From CAZXDS01 sp964639525 (GTDB taxonomy: Bacteria; Bacteroidota; Ignavibacteria; Ignavibacteriales; Melioribacteraceae): DNA of 19,314 nucleotides. The notes under the pieces are model-generated. The model was not told the DNA's origin. It did no database searches and was given only the letters and a program-made list of their open reading frames with translations. The position numbers and the translations under genes are program-made. Shown one piece after another: positions 6,322 to 14,911 of the stretch (position 1 is the stretch's first letter; each line of letters starts with the position of its first letter). Where the stretch lies: NCBI GenBank assembly GCA_964639525.1, contig CAZXDS010000045.1, positions 1 through 19,314 on the forward strand, in the 5' to 3' direction.

Positions 6322-9300
6322 TTGAATAAAATCAACAAATATATTTCTCTCATTTCAATTTTAATTGTTATCGGAATTGGAATTGTTTCCCCGGTTTTGA
6401 TTACTCACTTTGAAAACAATTGGGCGGAAGAGTCTAAGGTTACTACAAATCAAATAATGCTTGAAAGCAGAGAAGTTATTCATCAGCAGGAACTCAGCTT
6501 AGAATCGGCATTAAAAAATATCAAAAAATATTTATTCTCCAACAATAGTTTAGCATCCCCCAACCAAAATGCATTTTTGAACTATATCAAAAATGAATAT
6601 CCGACTCTTTCAGTAATTATTTATAATGGCGATGGAAATCCGGTATTGTGGTCAAACTACATTAACGGGTATTTGGCAAATAGCATTAGTGAAGTTCCTG
6701 ACAAAATATTTTTCTGCGATTTAAGTATGAAAAAGTATTTGGGAATTAAATCACAGATTAAGGTGCTATCTGATAATTTGAGTATTAATATTTTAAGGTG
6801 CATAAGTAAGGATTATAGATTACCAATCGGTAGCAGCAATGAACTTCTCGAAGATGTGTTAACTAAAAAGTTTGGTGTGAAATTTATTTTCAATTCTTCC
6901 GGCAATTCAAGTATATCCGATAAGAGTTTATCTGTTTATAACATATTGGATAAGGATGGGAGAAAAATATTTGATGTTTCATTTCCGAAACCGAGACGAG
7001 TTGAATATATTGACAATATTAAAAATACTTTTGCTACTGCACAATCGGTTCTGTTAATTATAGGAATACTATTTTTACTTTTTTATAGCTCAACTAAAAT
7101 ATTTAAGATTAAATCAAATATTTACAGACTGCTGATTTATGTTACGATTGCTGTTTTTTTTAGAATTCTTATTTATTTGCTCGGTATTCCTGAAGGAATA
7201 TTTCACACGAATTTAGCAAATCCCGAATATTTCTCTTCACATTTTGCTTTTGGAATTGTAAAATCACCGTTGGAATTTTTGATTACCGGAATTTTTGCAG
7301 TTTTAATTGCCATTATATTATTTCGTTTTACCGCTAAATATTTTCGATATTCCAATGTATTGAACAGCAATTCTAAATATTTCACTGCAATGTTAAGCAT
7401 CATTATTCTATCGGTTTTATTGATTAGGGCGGTCGGGGCAACAAGTAAAAGTGTTATTTTTGATTCATCAATAAATTACTTCTCTGATTTTAATCTCATA
7501 TCAAAACCGCCTGCAGTTTTGATGCAGATAAATACACTGTTGTTTGGGTTTACAATATTTTTAATAATAATCTCCACTTTGCTTCTATTGTTAACAAATC
7601 ATAGAAGTAGTAAAGGCATAAAGAGTTTGTTTCTGATTTTTAGTTTAACCGTGATTTTTGGAATTCTATTTCATATCCTGCAGCCAAGTCCGCAAGTAAG
7701 TATCCCAATAATTATAATGATAATCGTTTTTTTATTTTTCGTTGCATATTTAATTGCTGAAAAAAAAATTTCAATTCCTAAAACTTTATTTTATACCGCT
7801 TTCATTTCATCATTTGCTACGGCTATTTTGCTCAATTATTATAATACCAAACAGGAAAAGGATGCATTAAAAAATATTGCTTTTGAGTTATCCCAGTCCA
7901 AAAGTAATTATTACGAATATTTGATTACTCAAACTTTAAATTCAAAAAGAGTTCGGCAAGTTGCGATGGTGGGAATAAAATCAAAGGAAATTAACAAATC
8001 GGATATGGCTGCTTTTGAAATTTGGAGCAACAGCAATTTGAGCTCGGAATCTGCTAAAATGAATATAGAAATTTTCGATAGGCATTCAACTCTTATCGGG
8101 AATTTTAATTTGGGATTAGAATCAAAAGAAAAAAATGCAAACTTTGGTCAAACGAATAACGCCATAAATTTAAAAATTGAAAAGAAAACATTAAAAGCCG
8201 GTAACACAACGTTAATTGGCGGAAGTATTCCGCTGGTTGACCAAAATAACATAATTGGATTTCTTTCAATAAATATTCTGGATGAGATTGGAATTGTGCA
8301 CAATGTTTTGCCGGAATTTTTAACATCACCCAAACCGTTTGTTAACTCAGCAATAAATGACCAGCAATTAAATATTTATGAATTATATGGCTCCAAGCTG
8401 TTTAAACAGAGCTCCAATGTAAATTTAAGCAGTAAAAAAATAAAGTTTATTCTGCAATCGCATTATAATAAATTTAATGAAGTGTGGATAAACACCAAAC
8501 TTAGTGGAAAGGATTTTACGCTGTACGCTTATAAATCTGATATTGGAAGCATCACCAAAACCATTGTTATCGGAATTAAGGAAAAAGAAATTGCATTCGG
8601 ATTGTTCCATTTTTTTAAAGTTTTATTTATTCACAGTGCTTTAATTATTCTACTGTTGTTTCTATATTTCGTTTTGTTTGAAAAAAATAGGATTAAAATA
8701 TTACGAAGTTTTGATACAAAATTATTTACGGCATTTCTAATAATTTCAATTGTTCCGTTAGTATTAATGGCAATTTCAATAAGGGAATTAACAGACGAAA
8801 AAAATGATTCCGCCATATATTATAAGTTGGAGAAAAGAGCTAAATCTGTTGAGCAGTATTTAATCGCGCATTCGTGGGAGAATAATAAAACATCTGAAAA
8901 ATATTTTAATAAAATATCAAAAAATCTAAATATAAAATATTCAATATACGATAATAATAAATTGATATATTCCTCATATAAGCAATATTTTAATATCGGT
9001 CTGTTTCCCAATATTGTTAACTCGGCAGTGTATTACGAGCAGAAAAACATGGGATTGAAAACGTATGTGGTGAAAGAAAAAATTGGCAATAAATCATTTA
9101 ATGCTTTCTATTTGGCAACAACAATAAAAGGTGAAAATATTGTTATAGAAATTAGTGATGCCTTTAATCCTATTCTTCTGCCGATGTCGGGAACTGAGTT
9201 GGATATATTTTTATTTGGAAGTTACTCGCTTGCTATAATTTTGATAATTGTATTTAGTACAATTTTGGCAAAACAAATATCATCTCCTATTCGGCAGCTT

Positions 9301-10098
9301 ACGGTTGCCGCTAAATCAGTTGCTAGTGGTGATTTGAATCTTGAAGTTGTCCGAAAGGAAGAAGGCGAAGTAAAAGATTTGGTAAATGAATTTAACTACA
9401 TGGTTAAAGAGTTGAAAAAAAGTCAGAAAGCTTTGGCAGAAATTGAAAGGGAAACGGCCTGGAAAGAAATGGCAAAGCAAGTTGCGCACGAAGTAAAAAA
9501 TCCGCTTACTCCTATGAAACTTTCTGTTCAGCAATTAGTAATTGCGTACAAAGAAAAATCACCAAAGTTTGAAAAAATATTTTATAGTGTAACCGGCACG
9601 GTAATAAAACAAATTGAAATACTCAAAAATATCGCATCCGAATTCTCCAGCTTTGCAAAAATGCCGAAAATAAAATTGGAAAAAATTGAATTGCTATCTT
9701 CTTTGAATGATGTTAAAAATTTGTTTGAAAACGAAAAAGCGAAAATAAATATATCGGCAAACACGGATGAAGTATTCGTTAATGCGGATGCGAATCAGTT
9801 GAAAAGAACACTGGTTAACCTTGTTAGGAACTCGATACAGGCAAATGCTGAATTTATTGAGATAAAAATTGATGCGATAAAAAGTGTTGTTGAAATCAGG
9901 GTAATTGATGATGGCGATGGTATTCCATTAAATAAATTAAGCAAAGTTTTTGAAGTTGATTTTACTACAAAGGAAAAGGGAATGGGACTGGGTTTAAGTA
10001 TTGCCAAAAAATCTATCGAAAATATTGGCGGAGAAATAAATGTAGAATCTACTTCCCCGCAAGGAACAGTTGTTATTATTAAACTATCAAAAGTATAA
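6322..10098 (+). CDS. Large NtrY-like membrane sensor histidine kinase
   Basis: A 1258-residue inner-membrane histidine kinase. The start is TTG at 6322: the next in-frame Met is near residue 46 and would remove the first membrane helix (residues 7-27). Residues about 28-232 are a first external region; about 236-500 hold several membrane helices; about 515-765 a second external region; helices at 766-788 and 801-820 then bracket the short path to a third external region (821-958). A last helix (960-983) leads to HAMP (ISSPIRQLTVAAKSVASGDL). The dimerisation box HEVKNPLTPMKLSVQQL carries the phosphorylated His1056 and resembles NtrY. The ATPase domain has LVNLVRNSIQANA (N box), DDGDGIP (G1) and KGMGLGLSIAKK (G2), all intact. 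No response regulator lies nearby, so its partner is unknown. The kinase core is certain; the signal is not. Confidence 0.92.
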   Translation: MNKINKYISLISILIVIGIGIVSPVLITHFENNWAEESKVTTNQIMLESREVIHQQELSLESALKNIKKYLFSNNSLASPNQNAFLNYIKNEYPTLSVIIYNGDGNPVLWSNYINGYLANSISEVPDKIFFCDLSMKKYLGIKSQIKVLSDNLSINILRCISKDYRLPIGSSNELLEDVLTKKFGVKFIFNSSGNSSISDKSLSVYNILDKDGRKIFDVSFPKPRRVEYIDNIKNTFATAQSVLLIIGILFLLFYSSTKIFKIKSNIYRLLIYVTIAVFFRILIYLLGIPEGIFHTNLANPEYFSSHFAFGIVKSPLEFLITGIFAVLIAIILFRFTAKYFRYSNVLNSNSKYFTAMLSIIILSVLLIRAVGATSKSVIFDSSINYFSDFNLISKPPAVLMQINTLLFGFTIFLIIISTLLLLLTNHRSSKGIKSLFLIFSLTVIFGILFHILQPSPQVSIPIIIMIIVFLFFVAYLIAEKKISIPKTLFYTAFISSFATAILLNYYNTKQEKDALKNIAFELSQSKSNYYEYLITQTLNSKRVRQVAMVGIKSKEINKSDMAAFEIWSNSNLSSESAKMNIEIFDRHSTLIGNFNLGLESKEKNANFGQTNNAINLKIEKKTLKAGNTTLIGGSIPLVDQNNIIGFLSINILDEIGIVHNVLPEFLTSPKPFVNSAINDQQLNIYELYGSKLFKQSSNVNLSSKKIKFILQSHYNKFNEVWINTKLSGKDFTLYAYKSDIGSITKTIVIGIKEKEIAFGLFHFFKVLFIHSALIILLLFLYFVLFEKNRIKILRSFDTKLFTAFLIISIVPLVLMAISIRELTDEKNDSAIYYKLEKRAKSVEQYLIAHSWENNKTSEKYFNKISKNLNIKYSIYDNNKLIYSSYKQYFNIGLFPNIVNSAVYYEQKNMGLKTYVVKEKIGNKSFNAFYLATTIKGENIVIEISDAFNPILLPMSGTELDIFLFGSYSLAIILIIVFSTILAKQISSPIRQLTVAAKSVASGDLNLEVVRKEEGEVKDLVNEFNYMVKELKKSQKALAEIERETAWKEMAKQVAHEVKNPLTPMKLSVQQLVIAYKEKSPKFEKIFYSVTGTVIKQIEILKNIASEFSSFAKMPKIKLEKIELLSSLNDVKNLFENEKAKINISANTDEVFVNADANQLKRTLVNLVRNSIQANAEFIEIKIDAIKSVVEIRVIDDGDGIPLNKLSKVFEVDFTTKEKGMGLGLSIAKKSIENIGGEINVESTSPQGTVVIIKLSKV

Positions 10099-10110
10099 TA
10101 AAAACGGAAA

Positions 10111-13008
10111 TTACCTTAACAAAACCATTTTTTTTGTAATTAACCTATTCTTTCCTAACTGTGTTTTTGCTTCAAGTTGATAAAAATAAACACCGCTTGA
10201 AAGATTGCTTCCGTCAAATATTATTTGGTGTGTACCGGCAGAAATATTCTCCTCCACCAATGTTTTTAACTTCCTACCCAGAATATCATAAATATTAATT
10301 GTTACAAAACTTGTTGTCGGCAAACTATAACTTATTATTGTTGTTGGGTTAAAAGGATTGGGATAATTTTGACCCAAAATAAATTTTACCGGAGTTATCT
10401 GATTTTCTTTTACATCCGTAATTCCATCAGTAGAAAAAGTAATAGAGTCGCTTAAAAAGAAAGGCTTGAATTGAAAAATTGATAGAGTGTCGCCTGCCGA
10501 TGGATTTCTACTTCCTTGCGTGTCATCCATATAAACCCAATAAGTTTTTACAAAATCAAGAGTTCCGAAGCTTTCTAAAAATATAATTCTGTCTTTATAT
10601 ATTCCACTGGTTGTAAATTTTCCTTCACCGCCTGTATTATCCATTTCAATAAATCCGAAATCAATCTGCTTTTGTTCGGTTGTATTTATTACTTTAAAAT
10701 TAACCGGTTTTGCCGGAAAGTTGCTGCCGCTAATATTGATGGAGGTGGAAGTATCAATTCCCACATCGCCGAAAATTATTTTGTAATCCGCTGCATTTGG
10801 TGAGCCTATTTCTCCACCTGTAAAATGATAAGTTTCAAAAGTATAATTGTAAATATCCGAATTATTCCAACTGGATTTATTTTGGTCAACTGATATTGTA
10901 TCATTTCGCACTAACAATCTGATACCGTCAAAATAAGGACCTTCGATATTTGCGTTCGTAATCTGAACATTATCGACCGGAACATTTCCGTTTGTTTTAT
11001 CGAAAACTGAATAGAACAAATTATTATCGTTTTGTCCGGTTAATGCCGAAAAATATATGACGTAATTGTCACCTGTAATTTCCCCTTCGTTTACAATGTG
11101 TATTTCAAATGTTCCGGTGCCGATACCGAAGTAGGATAGTGAGGTTAAACTATCACTGGGAACCGGATGTTCGTTAGCGATCGAGAACGGTGAAACTACT
11201 ATGCTGTCACTCCCTCCATCCCAAACTATTTCGCCTAACAATTCATAAGTATCTGAATTTGGGAAATCATTTGTATTCCAATTATAAATATTACCGGTAT
11301 TATTTTGTGAAAGAATTTGCCAAATAGAATTTGATTGTGTGCGATAGTAAAAATTTACGGAATAACTCTGGTCATTTTCAGCATCGCCCGCAATCCAGTC
11401 AATTGTGTAATTATCAGATAATTGAGTTCCGGCAATTGGATTACTAATGTAGAGCTGCGGATTTGAGTTGTCTGTAGAATTATTGATTGTAAACCTTTCG
11501 GTAGCAGCAAATTTAGTTCCATTGGAATTAAAGACATAAACCATAATTTTATTCAAAATGCCATTTGGTGTATTTATTGTATTCCATTGATAGGTTTGGC
11601 TCCCGTCTGTTACTTTATCTAAGAAATTCCAAGTATCACCATTATCGGTAGAATTAAAAATTACTGCCTCAGTCTGCTCACTTGTGCCGTTTAATTGCCA
11701 ATTAATATTAACATTTCCACTAACGGTATTACCGGAAGCAGGGGATGAAATTTCCACCGTATAATTTCCTTCCTTAAAGCCTGAGTTTACAAATTGATTA
11801 GCAAAGTCAAGCTTTTCGTTTATCTTTGAAAGTCGTATCTGTGCATTCGGATCATTTTGAGGACCATTTGCAAAAATTACTGCAAAAATAAATTCTTTGC
11901 TTTCTCCGGGTTGCAGTGAAAAATATCCACTGGAAATAAATCCGTCATATTCACCCGGAACTATAGTTGAGGGATCTATAAAATAACCCAACCTCATAAA
12001 AGAAAACCAAAATTCAATGTCAGAAATTGTACTAAAATTTATAGAACCGGCAGGCTTGTATTGAATATTGGTTATGTTCGTATTTCCGGTACCATCAACG
12101 CTTTCGGGTGTTTTCAAAAATGCAATCCCAACTGCTCCAACAGGATTACCGCCGAATGAAGGCGAAATATTATCATTATCATAAAACCAGACAAGATTTT
12201 TGGATAAATCATAGTTCATATTATCGTCTTGCGAATCGCCGTTGCCGCCCACAAAATCCGCTGCCCACATTGTAAGTGCTGTTTTATTGATTGGTTTTGT
12301 CCCGTCGTTTTTTATTTTATAACTGTAAAAAACAATGTCTTTAAAAGGAATATCTGTAAATTCCATTGACCTTGCACTAACAATTAAACCAAGACCTTTG
12401 CGAGTTAAGTCTGTTGAATCAGGAAAATAATTTGGGTATCTGTCGTAATTATCATCAGTAAATTTATAATACAGTTCCTGTCCGTTAATTAAATAATCTT
12501 TTCCAAGATAACCGTCCCATTCACCTTGCCAGCCGGGATCGGAGTTATCATTCAGTCTATCCGGCCAAAATTCAGGCCAAGTGCTTGGGTTTTGGCTGTC
12601 GGCAATTTGATTTAATGATGAATTGTAATAACCGGGAATTGGCTCGAAATTCCATGAACTTCCATCCGGTGCGTTTCTGAAAGTAGGAACTTCCACAATA
12701 TGCAAAGTATCGCCGTTGTTATTAACAACTTCTGCACCAATAAAAATTGAATTAAGAGCCATATAAACCTGTCCGGTATTTTTATACCACTCATACGGTG
12801 TTTCCACATCAATGGGGAATTGTCCGCCGGTTCTTCCGGTAAAACCAAAATTATGAATTGTAGTTTTAACATTGTTTGCTTGTAATTGAGAATGCGTTCG
12901 TGAATTTACATCTCCTCGTTCATTGCCGGGAACATGGGATTGAGAGAATGTTGTAGATGCTGATAAAAGAATTAAAATTAGGATAGTTGTACGGATTGAA
13001 AATCTCAT
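10111..13008 (-). CDS. T9SS type A sorting-domain secreted protein
   Basis: A 965-residue exported protein. The start at 13008 is chosen because it has GGAG 7 bases upstream and begins a signal peptide (MRFSIRTTILILILL, cleavage near residue 23); an in-frame ATG at 13047 would add 13 residues. The N-terminal third (GFTGRTGGQFPIDVETPYEW and WAADFVGGNGDSQDDN) is of a kind common in Ignavibacteria surface proteins. Two Ig/FN3-like modules lie near 416-515 (ISSPASGNTVSGNVNINW) and 519-609 (ISNPIAGTQLSDNYTIDW). The C-terminal 90 residues, from LGQNYPNPFNPTT to LITKKMVLL, are a type A sorting domain that sends the protein through the type IX system to the cell surface. It converges on the kinase gene with a 12-base gap. 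The substrate or ligand is unknown. Confidence 0.9.
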   Translation of the reverse strand: MRFSIRTTILILILLSASTTFSQSHVPGNERGDVNSRTHSQLQANNVKTTIHNFGFTGRTGGQFPIDVETPYEWYKNTGQVYMALNSIFIGAEVVNNNGDTLHIVEVPTFRNAPDGSSWNFEPIPGYYNSSLNQIADSQNPSTWPEFWPDRLNDNSDPGWQGEWDGYLGKDYLINGQELYYKFTDDNYDRYPNYFPDSTDLTRKGLGLIVSARSMEFTDIPFKDIVFYSYKIKNDGTKPINKTALTMWAADFVGGNGDSQDDNMNYDLSKNLVWFYDNDNISPSFGGNPVGAVGIAFLKTPESVDGTGNTNITNIQYKPAGSINFSTISDIEFWFSFMRLGYFIDPSTIVPGEYDGFISSGYFSLQPGESKEFIFAVIFANGPQNDPNAQIRLSKINEKLDFANQFVNSGFKEGNYTVEISSPASGNTVSGNVNINWQLNGTSEQTEAVIFNSTDNGDTWNFLDKVTDGSQTYQWNTINTPNGILNKIMVYVFNSNGTKFAATERFTINNSTDNSNPQLYISNPIAGTQLSDNYTIDWIAGDAENDQSYSVNFYYRTQSNSIWQILSQNNTGNIYNWNTNDFPNSDTYELLGEIVWDGGSDSIVVSPFSIANEHPVPSDSLTSLSYFGIGTGTFEIHIVNEGEITGDNYVIYFSALTGQNDNNLFYSVFDKTNGNVPVDNVQITNANIEGPYFDGIRLLVRNDTISVDQNKSSWNNSDIYNYTFETYHFTGGEIGSPNAADYKIIFGDVGIDTSTSINISGSNFPAKPVNFKVINTTEQKQIDFGFIEMDNTGGEGKFTTSGIYKDRIIFLESFGTLDFVKTYWVYMDDTQGSRNPSAGDTLSIFQFKPFFLSDSITFSTDGITDVKENQITPVKFILGQNYPNPFNPTTIISYSLPTTSFVTINIYDILGRKLKTLVEENISAGTHQIIFDGSNLSSGVYFYQLEAKTQLGKNRLITKKMVLLR

Positions 13009-13317
13009 TGAAAACTCCAAATACATAAAGAAATCATTAAAGTGCAATGCTGAAAACTAAAATAAAATATAAATATTAACAAATACATTAATGAAAAATA
13101 GCAATCGGAAATATTCAAAATAGTATATAGTGTATTATTATAATTAAAGTTTATAATATTCCTTTATCATGAGTATTATATAGTGCTAAATGATGCCGAG
13201 TGTAAAGTGCATAGAATTAAAACAATGATATTATGATTATCCGATTGTTTGAAAATTCAGTTTGTCTAAGGCTTAATCAATATCCATTTTTGCACTTATT
13301 TTTTAGGATGATAATTG
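13009..13317. other. Divergent intergenic region
   Basis: This AT-rich stretch lies between the divergent T9SS protein gene and the M16 pseudogene. I see no gene in it. It contains a 9-bp direct repeat TATATAGTG (13124-13132 and 13177-13185) and the M16 promoter candidate near its right end. Confidence 0.5.
13261..13292 (+). promoter_or_regulatory. Putative promoter of the M16 pseudogene
   Basis: TTTG (13261-13264), a 20-base spacer and CATTTTTG (13285-13292) match the Bacteroidota pattern with one mismatch in TAnnTTTG. A start near 13298 would leave a short leader with AGGA (13305-13308) before the ATG at 13318. Confidence 0.4.
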
Positions 13318-13801
13318 ATGAACCGATTCAGTGTAACAAAGCGGGCAAACGGAATTACAGTTGTTTCGGAAAACTTACCTTATGTAAAATCATTTTCAGT
13401 CGGTTTCCGGTTTAATGTAGGAACACGTGATGAAAATAAGAAAAGCAACGGCATTAGTCATTTTCTTGAGCACATGTTTTTTAAAGGAACGCAGAGCCGC
13501 TCGGCAAAACAAATTTCGATGGAAGTAGAAGCTCTCGGCGGTTACTTCTAAAGAGCATACTTGCTTTTATGGGCGAGGACTTTCACACAACCTTGGAAAA
13601 ACATTCGCTGTTCTTGCTGATATGCTGCAAAATTCGTTGTTTGATGACAAGGAAATTGAAAAAGAATCCCGCGTTATAGTTGATGAAATGAAGGATATTG
13701 AGGACTCGCCTGAAGAAATAATATTTGATGAATTTGAATCGATTCTTTTTAAGGGAAGCAGCTTAGAACTTCCGATTATCGGGACGGAAAAGAATGTGCT
13801 T
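13318..13801 (+). pseudogene. M16 zinc peptidase, frameshifted and truncated
   Basis: The 5' part of a mitochondrial-processing-peptidase-like M16 protease. The first frame (77 residues, stop at 13549-13551) contains the inverted zinc motif HFLEH (H48, E51, H52) and ends at EALGGYF. The family continues with a GGY-FNAFTSKEHT-like segment; here TSKEHTCFYGRGLSHNL resumes in the +1 frame from 13544. That frame continues through ESRVIVDEMKDIEDSPEE, which holds the third zinc ligand, to PIIGTEKNVL at 13801. After this, similarity to M16 stops. About 160 of the usual 400 or so residues remain, so it cannot be active. The frameshift and the truncation are independent lesions. A sequencing or assembly error is the main alternative. 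Confidence 0.85.
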
Positions 13802-13974
13802 GGTGCTACCCCAACTAGTCCGCCATCATTACTTACTTGCCAATTAGCGGCAGTACTCCAATTGCATGAACCTCCAAATCCGCTTGGATTTGAACGGTAT
13901 AAATTTTGATTTAGAACTTGAGTTGTTAAAAAACTAAAAATCACGAATAACAAAACATGTAATTTATTAAACAT
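13802..13974 (-). pseudogene. 5' fragment of a secreted protein gene
   Basis: On the minus strand an ATG at 13974, preceded by GAGGG 5 bases upstream, opens a signal peptide (MFNKLHVLLFVIFSFLTTQ) followed by NLYRSNPSGFGGSCNW and STAANWQVSNDGG. This resembles the first module of large T9SS-type surface proteins of Ignavibacteria. After about 55 residues the frame passes the junction near 13801 and continues as the antisense of the M16 remnant until a stop at 13567-13569, so the tail is meaningless. The original C-terminal part is missing. The fragment faces the M16 remnant tail-to-tail, as expected if one deletion removed the 3' ends of two convergent genes. Confidence 0.6.
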
Positions 13975-14164
13975 TTTGCCCTCGCATAAATTCAGTATAT
14001 TTTAATTTCTACATTCGTAAAAGTAAAATACATCAAGCAAGTTATTAAGTAATTGATAGGGCAAGAAAAAATCTTTGGAAAGTATTTAATGAATCCACTC
14101 TAAAAAGCCCCAAACGGACTAAAGTAATTACTTAATTAAGATTTTAGAAGTTTTAATATTAAGC

Positions 14165-14890
14165 TCATTTTCTCTGCCTAATAACTTCATACAGCATAAT
14201 ACCGGCAGAAACAGACACATTCAGTGATTGAATTTTACCCAACATCGGAATTTTAACAAGAAAATCACATTCTTCCGCAATCAGTTTTCGTATTCCCTTT
14301 TCTTCATTCCCAACTATAATTGCGGTAGGCATTTTATAATCAACAGTATCATATTCTTTTTCTGCTTCAAGGGAAGTTCCGACAATCCAAAAACCGGCAT
14401 TTTTTATTGCTTGCATAGTATTTCGTAAGTTTGAAACTTGTACAATTTTAACATGCGATACAGCACCGGCAGAAGTTTTTTCAACTGTTTCATTTATTGA
14501 GGCACTGTTTCGTTCAGTAATAATCACACCATCAACACACGCCGATTCCGCCGTACGTAAAATTGCGCCAAGATTGTGTGTGTCTTGAATTGAGTCAAGA
14601 AGCAACAAAAACGGATATTGTAATTTTTTTGAAGACTCAACGATTTCATTTAAACTGTAATATTTATAGTTTGACGTAAGTGCTACAACGCCCTGAGTAT
14701 TCCCATCTTTTTCGTATTCTTTGAATTTGTGAGGCGAAAGTTGGGTGAGCTTAACTCTCTTTTTTTTTGCAGCTATTCTAATTGACTCAATTATTCCGCC
14801 TTTCTGTCCATAGGCGATAATCACTCTTTCAATTTCTTTGCCTGAATTTAGTGCTTCGAGTACCGGTTTTCTTCCAATGATTTTTTTCAT
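14165..14890 (-). CDS. rlmB: 23S rRNA 2'-O-ribose methyltransferase, RlmB/TrmH family
   Basis: A 241-residue SpoU-class methyltransferase that uses S-adenosylmethionine to methylate a ribose in 23S rRNA (G2251 in E. coli for RlmB). The N-terminal substrate-binding domain starts with IIGRKPVLEAL. The knotted catalytic domain has motif 1, LDSIQDTHNLGAILRTAE (residues about 100-117, with N and R of the active site), motif 2, IIVGNEEKGIRKL, and motif 3, IPMLGKIQSLNVSVSAGIML, which forms the trefoil knot. The length is typical. It is last in the ptsN-like/hisS/rlmB minus-strand set, 21 bases after hisS. The exact target nucleotide is inferred from the family; other TrmH-family members modify other sites. 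Confidence 0.9.
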   Translation of the reverse strand: MKKIIGRKPVLEALNSGKEIERVIIAYGQKGGIIESIRIAAKKKRVKLTQLSPHKFKEYEKDGNTQGVVALTSNYKYYSLNEIVESSKKLQYPFLLLLDSIQDTHNLGAILRTAESACVDGVIITERNSASINETVEKTSAGAVSHVKIVQVSNLRNTMQAIKNAGFWIVGTSLEAEKEYDTVDYKMPTAIIVGNEEKGIRKLIAEECDFLVKIPMLGKIQSLNVSVSAGIMLYEVIRQRK

Positions 14891-14911
14891 AACTACACCG
14901 CTATTCCGAAA

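Noticed and set aside
7203..9764. Many minus-strand reading frames inside the kinase gene
   Set aside because: They are shadows of one continuous 1258-residue frame with intact kinase motifs, and none has a recognisable product.
13124..13185. Direct repeat TATATAGTG as an operator pair
   Set aside because: Nine bases in very AT-rich DNA recur easily by chance, and the spacing of 53 bases fits no known site.
13567..13974. A 135-residue minus-strand reading frame as a complete gene
   Set aside because: Only the first 55 or so residues look like a real secreted protein. The rest is the antisense of the M16 remnant, so it is recorded as a 5' fragment.
14045..14135. Inverted repeat TTAAGTAATT/AATTACTTAA and the 12-bp palindrome AAGTAATTACTT
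   Set aside because: They are AT-only or nearly so, with a 71-base loop and no T-run, and are most likely chance. Nothing else was seen in 13975-14164.
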